This document shows, in pieces, positions 1-6,999 of a DNA stretch of 9,057 nucleotides. The stretch is from Lachnospiraceae bacterium (GTDB lineage: Bacteria > Bacillota > Clostridia > Lachnospirales > Lachnospiraceae), in contig JAFRCB010000005.1 in NCBI GenBank assembly GCA_017404585.1, forward strand, positions 1 to 9,057, given 5' to 3'. The number at the start of each line of letters is the position of its first letter. Positions within the stretch are counted from its first letter, which is position 1. The notes under the pieces are model-generated. The model searched no databases, was not told the origin of the DNA, and saw nothing but the letters and a program-made list of their open reading frames with translations. A program made the position numbers and the translations under genes.

Positions 1-37
1 CGAGAATTCTGCGTCAGAGATTAAATAGTGTGGAAAA
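1..37 (+). other. Possible tail of an upstream transcription unit (frame undecided)
   Basis: The first bases run into a terminator at 38-65, so they probably belong to the 3' end of an upstream + strand gene. All three forward frames are open from base 1 to a nearby stop (TAA at 22-24, TAG at 26-28, TAA at 39-41), so the sequence cannot show which frame is coding, or whether the stretch is only a 3' untranslated tail. No product can be assigned. Confidence 0.3.
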
Positions 38-65
38 ATAAGGCTGCTTCGGCAGTCTTTTTTTG
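38..65 (+). terminator. Rho-independent terminator with UUCG tetraloop
   Basis: A stem of about seven pairs (41-47 with 52-58, one G-T wobble) closes the very stable C(TTCG)G loop at 48-51 and is followed by an unbroken run of seven T's (58-64). The A-rich left flank (AAAAATAA) could let it work on the other strand too. It separates the operon that starts at 408 from whatever lies upstream. Confidence 0.85.
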
Positions 66-407
66 ATGTTCATTGCCGCCAAAGCAAGAGGATATAAGGA
101 TTACCTTTTTTTATTGCAGTCAGGGGGGCCGGGCGTCTGAATCGTGCAGTCATCTGGTTTATGATGATGCGTCATTTGCAAAGATTGTTTCACACGAATA
201 CTCAAAATTGCAAGATTGAAAAACTATAGAAACGGTTCGGAAATAAATCAGAAATAATGACAAAAGACTGAAAATAATTAAATTATCTTGTGCATTTTTT
301 ATCTATTTCTCGAAGCTATGATTTTTTATAATCTCTTTATGTTAATCACCACGGTAGAGCTTAAGGAATTAAGTATACATATCAAAACATCAAGGAGGTA
401 ACTAAAA
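66..407 (+). promoter_or_regulatory. Non-coding promoter and leader region of the operon
   Basis: About 340 bases with no plausible gene. The first half is mixed in composition, with a run of six G's near 123-128. From about 180 it becomes AT-rich, as expected of a promoter. A near-repeat of GCAAGATTG occurs at 178-187 (one extra A) and 210-218, 32 bases apart, or about three helical turns. It could be a paired activator site, but this is weak. A short inverted repeat, CTTAA (360-364), GGAA, TTAAG (369-373), lies between the likely -10 box and the first start codon and could be an operator. No riboswitch fold was recognised. Confidence 0.5.
304..332 (+). promoter_or_regulatory. Candidate sigma-A promoter for the operon
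   Basis: A perfect TATAAT -10 box lies at 327-332 in AT-rich DNA. At 17-bp spacing the -35 position (304-309) reads TATTTC, a poor match to TTGACA. A perfect -10 with a poor -35 is common at promoters that need an activator, which suits a sugar-acid catabolic operon, but no regulator gene is visible here. Transcription would start near 339, giving a leader of about 70 nt before garR. Confidence 0.45.
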
Positions 408-1301
408 ATGAAAGTTGGTTTTGTAGGACTCGGCATTATGGGAAGACCGATGGCTAAGAACCTGGTGAAGGCCGGTTACGAGCTGGTCGTCTATGACTTC
501 AACAAGGCTGCGGTAGATGACCTTGTAAGCTGTGGTGCAGCAGCTGCAGGCTGCGGCAAAGAAGTTGCTGAGCAGTGCCCGGTCGTTATCACAATGGTTC
601 CGAACAGCCCGCACGTCCGCGCTGCAGTGTTCGGCGAGAACGGTCTTGCTGAAGGCATGAAGGCAGGTGAATCTGTCCTCATCGATATGAGCTCCATCGA
701 CCCGGTCGAGAGCAAGAAGATTGCTGCAGACCTCGAGAAGATCGGCGTAGATATGCTTGACGCTCCGGTCTCCGGCGGCGAGCCGAAGGCTATCGACGGA
801 TCCCTTTCCATCATGGTCGGCGGAAAGAAAGAGACATTTGACAAGTACTATGACATGCTCATGGTCATGGGCGGCTCCGCAGTTTATGTCGGACCGATCG
901 GCTCCGGCAACGTTGCAAAGCTTGCCAACCAGATGATCGTTGCGATCAATATTGCAGCATGTGCTGAGGCATTTACATTTGCCGCAAAGATGGGCACGGA
1001 TCCGGAACTCGTATATCAGGCTATCCGCGGCGGTCTCGCAGGCTCCACAGTTATGGATGCCAAGGTCCCGATGATGATCGATGGCAACTACAAGCCGGGC
1101 TTCCGTATTGTCCTTCACACAAAGGATCTTACAAATGCTCTCAACGCAGCTCACGCGATCAACTCCCCGGCTCCGTTCACAGCTCAGGCTATGGAAATCC
1201 TTCAGTTCCTGAATGCTCATGACTGCGGCGCTGATGATCATGACGCGATCGTGAAGTATTACGAGGCTATCTCCGGAACTTCGGTTGTCAAGGAAAAATA
1301 A
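408..1301 (+). CDS. garR: Tartronate semialdehyde reductase (2-hydroxy-3-oxopropionate reductase)
   Basis: This cytoplasmic enzyme reduces tartronate semialdehyde to D-glycerate with NAD(P)H, the last specific step of the gar/gud aldarate route (also used in glyoxylate metabolism). The 297-residue protein has the usual length for the 3-hydroxyisobutyrate dehydrogenase family. Visible signatures are the N-terminal Rossmann motif GLGIMG (residues 7-12), an Asp at the end of the second strand (D30), the substrate-binding motif DAPVSGGEPKAIDG (118-131), and the catalytic lysine K171 in GNVAKLANQ (167-175). The blocks around 118-131 and QAIRGGLAGSTV (204-215) match E. coli GarR as I recall it, which favours GarR over other family members such as 3-hydroxyisobutyrate dehydrogenase. 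The start at 408 has AAGGAGG at 392-398. It is the first gene of the operon, 71 bases upstream of tctB. Confidence 0.93.
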   Translation: MKVGFVGLGIMGRPMAKNLVKAGYELVVYDFNKAAVDDLVSCGAAAAGCGKEVAEQCPVVITMVPNSPHVRAAVFGENGLAEGMKAGESVLIDMSSIDPVESKKIAADLEKIGVDMLDAPVSGGEPKAIDGSLSIMVGGKKETFDKYYDMLMVMGGSAVYVGPIGSGNVAKLANQMIVAINIAACAEAFTFAAKMGTDPELVYQAIRGGLAGSTVMDAKVPMMIDGNYKPGFRIVLHTKDLTNALNAAHAINSPAPFTAQAMEILQFLNAHDCGADDHDAIVKYYEAISGTSVVKEK

Positions 1302-1322
1302 GTAAGGCTTAAAAGGTGGTTG

Positions 1323-1352
1323 TTCCCGGCCGGCCGTGTGCCGGTCCGGGGA
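1323..1352 (+). promoter_or_regulatory. GC-rich intercistronic stem-loop between garR and tctB
   Basis: Arms 1323-1334 and 1340-1352 pair over about 12 positions, with one bulged T (1345) and a five-base loop (1335-1339). There is no T-tract after it, so it is not a standard terminator. The tctB ribosome binding site begins within a few bases of the stem (1356-1363). A role in RNA processing, 3'-end protection of garR message or slowing of ribosome loading is inferred. Confidence 0.6.
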
Positions 1353-1372
1353 AGTAAGGAGGGACAGTCTCA

Positions 1373-1870
1373 ATGTTCGTTAAAAAGTATGGCGATATCT
1401 GCGTCAGCATCTTTTTCCTGGTAGTTGGCATTGCTCTTATTATCGGTGCCAGAGCGTTCCCAAAGAGTGCTGTCGTAGAAATCGGTCCGGATTTCATGCC
1501 GACCGTCATCGGCGTAATTATTGTTTTACTTTCCGCTATCCTTCTCGCTCAGAGTATCAAGGGCCTGAAGGCGGCAGTTGCCAAGGCGGAAGCCGAGGGC
1601 CCGGATGACAGCGATTACAAGCGCGTTCTGTCATCCCTGATCCTCTCACTGGTCTATGTGTTCGTACTCCAGCCTGTAGGTTTCATTATTTCAACATTTG
1701 TCTATCTGTTCGGACAGATCTTCGTTCTGGCTCCGGATGAGAACCGCACAAAGAAGGACATCATTCTCTATCTGATCATCGATGTCGTCTTTGTTCTCGT
1801 TGTTTTCTTCCTGTTCCGCTACGGTTTCAAGATTGTCCTCCCGGCAGGTATATTCACGATTAATCTATAA
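1373..1870 (+). CDS. tctB: Tripartite tricarboxylate transporter, small membrane subunit (TctB family)
   Basis: This 165-residue integral membrane protein is the small subunit of a TTT-family secondary transporter, partnering the large channel subunit encoded next door. Hydrophobic segments lie near residues 8-26, 42-60, 84-100, 102-119 and 130-149, with a charged cytoplasmic-type loop at about 63-83. The C-terminal VLPAGIF (155-161) resembles the ending common in TctB proteins. TctB sequences are poorly conserved, so the call rests mainly on size, hydrophobic pattern and its place directly before tctA. The ATG at 1373 follows a strong AAGGAGGG at 1356-1363. The 13-base gap to tctA suggests coupled translation. 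The substrate is inferred to be an aldarate such as glucarate, from the neighbouring genes. Confidence 0.85.
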   Translation: MFVKKYGDICVSIFFLVVGIALIIGARAFPKSAVVEIGPDFMPTVIGVIIVLLSAILLAQSIKGLKAAVAKAEAEGPDDSDYKRVLSSLILSLVYVFVLQPVGFIISTFVYLFGQIFVLAPDENRTKKDIILYLIIDVVFVLVVFFLFRYGFKIVLPAGIFTINL

Positions 1871-1883
1871 GTAGGAGGTATTT

Positions 1884-3386
1884 ATGAACACACTATCATT
1901 AATGGGCTCAGCATTCCTCAGCGTATGCCAGCCGATGTCACTTCTGCTTATGATCGCCGGTGTCGCAATCGGTATTGTATTCGGCTCTATCCCGGGTCTT
2001 TCCGCATCCATGGCGGTCGCCCTGATGCTGCCGATCACCTTCACTATGGAAGCCTCCCTCGGTATGAACGTCCTCGTCGCCGTTTATATCGGCGGTATCT
2101 CCGGCGGTCTTATCTCCGCTATTCTTCTGAACATGCCGGGTACAGCGTCCTCGATCGCTACAACATTCGACGGACACCCGATGGCTCAGAACGGACAGGC
2201 CATGAAGGCTCTCGGTCTTGGTCTCGTATTCTCGTTCCTTGGTTCCGAGTTTTCTTTCCTCATCCTGTCATTCTTCGCTCCGAAGCTTGCTGATATCGCT
2301 CTTCAGTTCACACCGGCTGAGAACTTCGGTATCTGCTTCTTCGCGCTGACAATGGTCGCTGTTCTCTCATCCGGAAACATGGTCCGCGGTCTTCTCGCAG
2401 GTATGTTCGGTCTGGTCTTCGCGGTCGTAGGTATGTCCCCGATCGACGGTACTGCCCGATTCACCTTCGGCCAGGTCAACCTGATGTCCGGTTTCGACAC
2501 ACTGACCACTCTTATCGGTATCTTCGCTGTCGCTGATATCTTAAAGACAGCTGAAAAGATGAAAGCCGGCGCAGCCAAGACCGTTCCGGTCGAGAAGGTC
2601 AAGGGCTTCGGCTTCTCTATGCAGGAATTTGTTTACCATCTGCCGAACTTCTTCAGATCCTCTCTGATCGGTACCGGCATCGGTATCCTTCCGGGTATCG
2701 GCGGTTCGACATCCGGTATGCTTGCATACGTCACAGCCAAGAACATGTCCAAGAAGCGCGATGAATTCGGTAAGGGCTGCCCGGACGGTATCGTTGCTAC
2801 AGAGTCTGCCAATAACGCTACGATCGGCGGCGCTATGATCCCGCTTCTCGTTCTCGGTATCCCGGGCGACGGCGTTACGGCTATGATGCTCGGCGGCTTC
2901 CTGATCCACGGTCTTTCCGCAGGTCCGCTGCTCTTCGTCAAGAACGCTGATGTCGTTTACGGTATCTTCGCCGCATGTATGGTCTGCGGTCTCATCATGC
3001 TCGTTGTCGAGTGGATCGGTATCAAGGGATTCGTACAGGTCCTCAAGGTTCCGAAGCATATCCTGCTTCCGTGCATCCTGGTCCTCTGCGCAGTCGGCGC
3101 GTTCGCAACGAACAACCGTATCTTCGACGTTCAGTCAATCATGATCTTCGGCGTTATCGGTTACCTCTACAGCAAGTTCAAGCTGCCGACGACACCTTTC
3201 GTTCTCTGCTTCCTCATCGGCAACATGCTTGAGACATATCTGAGACGAGGCATCATGCAGTACAAGAGCTTCGGCGCGTTCTTCGCAAGACCGATCTTCG
3301 ACGTATTCTTCTTCATCGCGATCGGCGTAGTTCTCTGGTCTGTCTACAAGGAGATCAAGGGCACAAAGAAGGTGGACGAGGATTAA
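1884..3386 (+). CDS. tctA: Tripartite tricarboxylate transporter, large membrane subunit (TctA family)
   Basis: This 500-residue polytopic membrane protein is the transport subunit of a cation-driven TTT importer that accepts substrate from the binding protein TctC. Length and motifs fit the TctA (DUF112) family throughout: GSIPGLSA (34-41), GGISGGLISAILLNMPGTAS (70-89), FDGHPM (95-100), GILPGIGGSTSG (267-278) and NNATIGGAMIPLLVLGIPG (310-328). The two PG-containing hairpin-like regions, one in each half, reflect the family's internal duplication. The tail is lysine- and acid-rich and presumably cytoplasmic. The start has AGGAGGT at 1873-1879. The gene order tctB-tctA-tctC differs from the better known tctC-tctB-tctA arrangement. 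Family members are known for citrate and other carboxylates. Glucarate or a related aldarate is inferred here only from context. Confidence 0.93.
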   Translation: MNTLSLMGSAFLSVCQPMSLLLMIAGVAIGIVFGSIPGLSASMAVALMLPITFTMEASLGMNVLVAVYIGGISGGLISAILLNMPGTASSIATTFDGHPMAQNGQAMKALGLGLVFSFLGSEFSFLILSFFAPKLADIALQFTPAENFGICFFALTMVAVLSSGNMVRGLLAGMFGLVFAVVGMSPIDGTARFTFGQVNLMSGFDTLTTLIGIFAVADILKTAEKMKAGAAKTVPVEKVKGFGFSMQEFVYHLPNFFRSSLIGTGIGILPGIGGSTSGMLAYVTAKNMSKKRDEFGKGCPDGIVATESANNATIGGAMIPLLVLGIPGDGVTAMMLGGFLIHGLSAGPLLFVKNADVVYGIFAACMVCGLIMLVVEWIGIKGFVQVLKVPKHILLPCILVLCAVGAFATNNRIFDVQSIMIFGVIGYLYSKFKLPTTPFVLCFLIGNMLETYLRRGIMQYKSFGAFFARPIFDVFFFIAIGVVLWSVYKEIKGTKKVDED

Positions 3387-3400
3387 TATCACCATGTGAG

Positions 3401-3426
3401 CTGCCTCCTGCCAGCGCAGGCGGCGG
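3401..3426 (+). promoter_or_regulatory. Stem-loop 1 in the tctA-tctC gap
   Basis: Arms 3401-3411 and 3416-3426 pair with one internal mismatch (3406/3421) and a CAGC loop at 3412-3415; the outer two pairs are G-T/C-G. It starts 14 bases after the tctA stop. No T-run follows, so it does not look like a terminator. It could shield the 3' end of the tctBA message after cleavage. Confidence 0.55.
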
Positions 3427-3437
3427 GCTCCAAAAAG

Positions 3438-3466
3438 TCTCAGTGGAGGAAAGTCCCCCACTGAGA
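3438..3466 (+). promoter_or_regulatory. Stem-loop 2 in the tctA-tctC gap
   Basis: Nine perfect pairs (TCTCAGTGG at 3438-3446 with CCACTGAGA at 3458-3466), then an A/C mismatch and two or three more pairs around a short loop. This is the best-paired element of the gap and is followed by TCTGCGG rather than T's. Its apical sequence resembles a conserved RNase P RNA motif by chance (see the rejected list). Confidence 0.65.
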
Positions 3467-3470
3467 TCTG

Positions 3471-3529
3471 CGGCAGAATAACTCTTGTTCTGCCGGACTA
3501 TGAAAAAGGTTTCATTATCTTCTCGGCAG
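3471..3529 (+). promoter_or_regulatory. Stem-loop 3 and a mutually exclusive pairing upstream of tctC
   Basis: CGGCAGAA (3471-3478) pairs perfectly with TTCTGCCG (3488-3495) around a nine-base loop. The same right arm can instead pair downstream, CTGCCG (3490-3495) with CGGCAG (3524-3529), enclosing a small hairpin TGAAA (3501-3505)/TTTCA (3510-3514). The second form ends 18 bases before the tctC ribosome binding site (3548-3554). The two folds cannot coexist, which is the layout of a switching leader, although no terminator-type T-tract is present. Any ligand or function is unknown. Confidence 0.45.
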
Positions 3530-3560
3530 GGAAGTATTAAAAGAAAAAAGGAGGCACAAA

Positions 3561-4583
3561 ATGAAACGTAAATTATTTGCACTTGCACTCACAGCAACTA
3601 TGGTCCTCGGACTTGCTGCATGCGGCGGCTCCGGATCCTCAACAGCAGCACCCGCAGCAGGCGGCGCAGAGTCATCAGCAGCAGGCGGCGCTGAGATGTC
3701 ATCTGAGTGGGCACCGAGCGGCACAGTCTCTATCGTTGTTCCTGCAGGCGCAGGCGGCGACACAGACCTTACAGCCCGTACATTTGCACAGTATGCTAAG
3801 GGCCTCACAGGCGTTGACTTCATCGTTGTCAATGCCAACGGCGCATCCGGCTCTGTCGCATCCAACCAGGTACTGCAGTCCGCTAACGACGGTATGACAT
3901 TCCTGTATGGCCATACTCTTGTCAACGTAGCAAATATCGCAGGCATCACAGATTTCAACTACACAGCTTTCACACTTGGCCCGACATTCGCTAAGAATCC
4001 GGCTCAGGGTCTCTATGTCAACGCTGAGAAGTATGCTGACCTCAACGCATTCATCGAGGCTGCAAAGGCTGCTCCGGGCCAGCTCAAGGCTGCTACCGAA
4101 GTCGGCGCTTACACATACTATGAGATCCTTGCTTTCGAGAAGGCTGCAGGCATCGACCTTGACCTCGTAGACGCAGGCTCCAACTCCGACAAGATCACAG
4201 CTATGCTTTCCGGTCAGATCGACCTTATGCCGGGCGCATACCTGAACTGCAAAGAGTACATCGAAGCAGGCCAGTTCGTCTGCATCGGCGCTCCGTACGC
4301 AGAAGCTTATGACATCACTCCGGAAGTTCCGGCATTCAAAGATGAAGGCATCGACTTCGTATATCCGGACTGCGACTACTCCTTCTACTTCCCGGCAGAC
4401 ACAGACCCGGCTATCATCGCTTACTATGATGAGCTCGTGGCTAAGGTCCTTGAGGATGCTGATGCTCAGAAGGCTCTTACAGATCTTCCGGTCATGCCGT
4501 TCTACCTGACATCTGAAGAGTCCGCTGCAAATGAAGAGACAATGTACAACACAATCAAAGAGATCGCTGACAGCCTTGCATAA
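3561..4583 (+). CDS. tctC: TctC-family substrate-binding lipoprotein of the TTT transporter
   Basis: This extracytoplasmic solute receptor captures the carboxylate and delivers it to TctAB. The 340-residue precursor starts with a lipoprotein signal peptide: KRK, a hydrophobic core, then lipobox LAAC with the lipidated cysteine at residue 21. A low-complexity Gly/Ala/Ser linker (about 22-48) follows, as usual for lipoproteins tethered to a Gram-positive membrane. The binding domain begins near residue 54 and shows the TctC/Bug-type segment VPAGAGGDTDLTAR (60-73), which forms part of the carboxylate pocket in the family, and NANGASGSVA (91-100). The ATG at 3561 has AAGGAGG at 3548-3554. The gene is separated from tctA by 174 bases of structured RNA, which may let the receptor be made in excess of the membrane subunits. 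Ligand identity (glucarate or galactarate) is inferred from the catabolic neighbours. Confidence 0.9.
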   Translation: MKRKLFALALTATMVLGLAACGGSGSSTAAPAAGGAESSAAGGAEMSSEWAPSGTVSIVVPAGAGGDTDLTARTFAQYAKGLTGVDFIVVNANGASGSVASNQVLQSANDGMTFLYGHTLVNVANIAGITDFNYTAFTLGPTFAKNPAQGLYVNAEKYADLNAFIEAAKAAPGQLKAATEVGAYTYYEILAFEKAAGIDLDLVDAGSNSDKITAMLSGQIDLMPGAYLNCKEYIEAGQFVCIGAPYAEAYDITPEVPAFKDEGIDFVYPDCDYSFYFPADTDPAIIAYYDELVAKVLEDADAQKALTDLPVMPFYLTSEESAANEETMYNTIKEIADSLA

Positions 4584-4749
4584 AGCTGCTGCCATCTCAC
4601 GGAACTGACGCACATAAATAGCCGGCGGGTCGGGACAGCCAGCCCGGCACGCCGGCTCTATTAAGCAGATGTTTCCGGAAGTTATCTGTCGTGACTGCCT
4701 TTCTTATAGAATAGAAAGCGGACGGCATTACCCGACAATGGAGGAAAAT
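4584..4749 (+). promoter_or_regulatory. Intercistronic region with a large GC-rich hairpin and a possible weak promoter
   Basis: A long hairpin occupies about 4620-4657. AGCCGGCG (4620-4627) pairs with CGCCGGCT (4650-4657). After a G/A mismatch, an inner stem (4629-4634 with 4643-4648) closes an eight-base loop. Only CTCTATTAAG follows, so termination would be partial at best. Downstream, TAGAAT (4707-4712) resembles a -10 box, but the best -35 candidate TTATCT (4682-4687) is weak and 19 bp away. The gap divides the transporter genes from the catabolic enzyme genes, so it may set their relative expression. The promoter part is low confidence. Confidence 0.5.
4740..4745 (+). promoter_or_regulatory. 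Ribosome binding site that fixes the start of the DHDPS-family lyase
   Basis: GGAGGA at 4740-4745 lies five to six bases before the ATG at 4750. The upstream in-frame ATGs at 4669 and 4738 have no such site in front of them, and the ATG at 4738 overlaps this one. Translation from 4750 also gives the normal family N-terminus. Confidence 0.75.
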
Positions 4750-5646
4750 ATGAATACAGATTATATCAAGGGTGTTATCGTCCCCATTATTACTGTCATT
4801 GATGAAGATGAGAAGATCGATGAAGCAGGAATGCGCCGTCAGGTCGAGTTCGTAATTAAGGGCGGTCTTCACGGAATCCTTGCTTTCGGCTCCAACGGTG
4901 AGTTTTATCAGATCGAAGAAGACGAGATGGAACGCGGCCTTGAGATCATGATGGATCAGGCTGCCGGACGCGTCCCGGTCTACTTCGGTATCGGCGCGAT
5001 CAACACGAAGAAGTGCGTGCGTCTTGCCAAAATGGCAGCTGCCCACAACGTTGCAGGCATTTCTATCCTGCAGCCGATGTTCCTGAAGCCGACCGAGGAT
5101 GAGCTCTACACTCATTTCAAGACGATCGCTGACGCTGTTCCGGATGTCCCGGTCCTTATTTACAATAATCCCGGACGTACAGGCTATACTCTGAGCGGCG
5201 GCCTTGTCGAGAAACTTGCCCATGAGGTTCCGAAGATCGTGGGAATGAAAGATACATCCGGAGACATGACACAGACGGAAGAGTTTATTCGACGCAATCG
5301 CGATATCAATTTCAAGGTCTTCGGTGGTAAGGATACTCTGCTCTATGTCTCTCTGTGCTGCGGCGCAGTCGGCGGAGTGTGCACGGCGGGCAATTTCATG
5401 CCGGAGCTTATCACAGAAGTTTATAACAAATTTGTGGAAGGTGACCTTGAGGGCTCGAAAGAAGCTCAGTTCAAAGTGAATCCGGTCCGTCTCTCCATGG
5501 ACGCGGCTTCCTTCCCGGTAGCCGCCAAGGATATGGCTAATCTGCGCGGTCTCGACATCGGCGTACCGTATCTGCCGAGCAAACCGTCTCATCAGGCAGC
5601 TTATGATAAGATCAAGGCCGAGATGGAGAAGGCCGGACTCATCTGA
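4750..5646 (+). CDS. DHDPS/NAL-family lyase, probable 5-keto-4-deoxyglucarate aldolase
   Basis: This 298-residue cytoplasmic TIM-barrel enzyme belongs to the class I dihydrodipicolinate synthase/N-acetylneuraminate lyase family. Schiff-base chemistry is supported by K167 in GMKDTSGD (165-172) and the catalytic tyrosine Y138 in IYNNPGRTG (137-145). The carboxylate-binding loop is GSNGEF (47-52) rather than the GTTGE of true DHDPS, and GAVGGVCTAGN (205-215) matches the late glycine-rich barrel segment. The family includes 5-dehydro-4-deoxyglucarate dehydratase, 2-keto-3-deoxy sugar acid aldolases and DHDPS. Because the same operon encodes GarR (uses tartronate semialdehyde) and no 2,5-dioxovalerate dehydrogenase is present, cleavage of 5-keto-4-deoxyglucarate to pyruvate and tartronate semialdehyde is the best-fitting reaction. 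The dehydratase/decarboxylase activity is the alternative. It sits 18 bases before gudD. A lysine-biosynthesis role is unlikely. Confidence 0.8.
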   Translation: MNTDYIKGVIVPIITVIDEDEKIDEAGMRRQVEFVIKGGLHGILAFGSNGEFYQIEEDEMERGLEIMMDQAAGRVPVYFGIGAINTKKCVRLAKMAAAHNVAGISILQPMFLKPTEDELYTHFKTIADAVPDVPVLIYNNPGRTGYTLSGGLVEKLAHEVPKIVGMKDTSGDMTQTEEFIRRNRDINFKVFGGKDTLLYVSLCCGAVGGVCTAGNFMPELITEVYNKFVEGDLEGSKEAQFKVNPVRLSMDAASFPVAAKDMANLRGLDIGVPYLPSKPSHQAAYDKIKAEMEKAGLI

Positions 5647-5664
5647 TATACAAAGGAGACAACA

Positions 5665-6999
5665 ATGAAAAGACTTATTACCAAAATGGAAGTTTTCCCG
5701 GTAGCCGGACATGACTGTCTGGAGCTGAACCTCTCCGGCGCACACGGACCGTATTTTACACGTAACGTTGTTATTCTGACAGCTGATAACGGTGACGAGG
5801 GCATCGGCGAAGTACCGGGCGGCGAAAAGATCACCGACGCGCTCAATGAAGTGAAGTTCCTTGTAGAGGGAAGCAATCTGGCTGAGTATAAGACAACTCT
5901 CCGCAAGGTCGAGGAATACCTTGCTGCCAAGGGTGAGGAAGACGTCCGCGGCAATCAGACATTTGACCTCCGCACAGGCGTCCATGTAAAGACAGCGATC
6001 GAAGCTCCGTGCCTTGACCTTCTCGGCAAGATGCTCGGCGTGACAGTCTCCGAACTTCTCGGCGAAGGCCAGCAGAGAGACCGCGTCCGCATGCTTGGAT
6101 ATCTGTTCTTTGTCGGCGACCCGAACAAGACAGACCTTGAGTATCTCCATGAGCCGGATTCAGACTGCACATGGTATCGTATCCGCCATGAAGAGGCCAT
6201 GACGCCGGACAAGATCGTCGAATTTGCAAAGGCAACAAAAGAGAAATACGGCTTCACAGACTTCAAGCTCAAGGGCGGCGTTCTCCCGGGCGACCAGGAA
6301 ATGGAATGCATCCGCGCTATGAAGAAGGAATTCCCGGATTCAAGATTCGACCTTGACCCGAACGGCGGCTGGCTGCTCGAGCAGGCCGTAGAGTATGTGA
6401 AGGGCATGCACGGCATCCTGACATACTGCGAAGACCCGTGCGGTGCAGAGGGTGTTTACTCCGGACGTGAGATCGTTTCCGAGTTCCGCCGCAGAACAGG
6501 CTTCCCGACAGCGACAAATATGATCGCTACGGACTGGAGAGAAGTCGGACATGCTCTGGAATCCCAGGCTGTCGACATCATCCTTGCGGACCCGCATTTC
6601 TGGACGATGGCAGGCTCTGTTCGCGTCGCTCAGATGTGCCATGACTTCGGCTACACATGGGGATCTCATTCCAATAACCATTTCGATATTTCTCTCGCTA
6701 TGTTCACTCAGGTCGGCGCTTCCGTACCGGGCTTCTACAACGCTCTGGATACGCACTCGATCTGGCAGGAAGGCATCGAGAGACTTACCAAAGAGCCGCT
6801 TCAGATCGTGGACAGCTGCGTAACTGTTCCGAATAAGCCGGGTCTCGGTGTTGAGATCGACCGCGATCAGCTTATGAAGGCTCATCAGCTCTATATGGAC
6901 AAGTGCTTCGGCAAGGGCGCAAGAAACGACGCTGTAGGCATGCAGTATCTCATTCCGGGCTGGAAGTTCGACCCGAAGAGACCGTGTCTTGTCCGCTAA
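5665..6999 (+). CDS. gudD: D-glucarate dehydratase
   Basis: This enolase-superfamily enzyme dehydrates D-glucarate (and epimerises/dehydrates L-idarate in known members) to 5-keto-4-deoxyglucarate. The 444-residue length matches E. coli GudD (446). All catalytic landmarks can be placed at a constant offset from E. coli: K201/K203 in DFKLKGG (the KxK base), Mg2+ ligands D231 (DPNG), E256 (EDPCG) and N285 (TATNMIATD), and the D309-H335 dyad ([15 protein letters not shown]). Residues that contact substrate in the E. coli enzyme are also present: H27, T99, Y146, F148, N337, H364 and R420. The N-terminal capping domain spans about 1-140 and the barrel about 145-400. The start at 5665 has AAAGGAG at 5652-5658, and the 18-base gap to the preceding lyase suggests coupled expression. 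I see no missing active-site residue. Confidence 0.95.
   Translation: MKRLITKMEVFPVAGHDCLELNLSGAHGPYFTRNVVILTADNGDEGIGEVPGGEKITDALNEVKFLVEGSNLAEYKTTLRKVEEYLAAKGEEDVRGNQTFDLRTGVHVKTAIEAPCLDLLGKMLGVTVSELLGEGQQRDRVRMLGYLFFVGDPNKTDLEYLHEPDSDCTWYRIRHEEAMTPDKIVEFAKATKEKYGFTDFKLKGGVLPGDQEMECIRAMKKEFPDSRFDLDPNGGWLLEQAVEYVKGMHGILTYCEDPCGAEGVYSGREIVSEFRRRTGFPTATNMIATDWREVGHALESQAVDIILADPHFWTMAGSVRVAQMCHDFGYTWGSHSNNHFDISLAMFTQVGASVPGFYNALDTHSIWQEGIERLTKEPLQIVDSCVTVPNKPGLGVEIDRDQLMKAHQLYMDKCFGKGARNDAVGMQYLIPGWKFDPKRPCLVR

Noticed and set aside
224..244. Catabolite control (cre-like) site around GAAACGGTTC
   Set aside because: Alignment to the cre consensus leaves too many mismatches at conserved positions outside the central CG.
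1323..1352. Terminator between garR and tctB
   Set aside because: The stem is strong, but no T-tract follows and the tctB ribosome binding site comes directly after, so it is treated as an intercistronic structure.
3445..3456. Sequence GGAGGAAAGTCC, resembling the conserved 5' motif of bacterial RNase P RNA
   Set aside because: It lies in the apical part of a simple 29-base hairpin within a 174-base gap. There is no room for the several-hundred-base RNase P RNA and no partner motif downstream.
4669..4749. N-terminal extension of the DHDPS-family lyase from an earlier in-frame ATG
   Set aside because: There is no ribosome binding site before 4669 or 4738, the extra residues do not resemble the family, and a strong GGAGGA precedes the ATG at 4750.
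4597..6150. Long antisense open frame (over 500 codons) opposite the lyase and gudD
   Set aside because: It overlaps two clearly conserved + strand genes, crosses an intergenic hairpin, has cysteine- and arginine-rich composition without recognisable motifs, and is a by-product of the codon bias of the sense strand. The same applies to antisense frames opposite garR, tctC and the second dehydratase.
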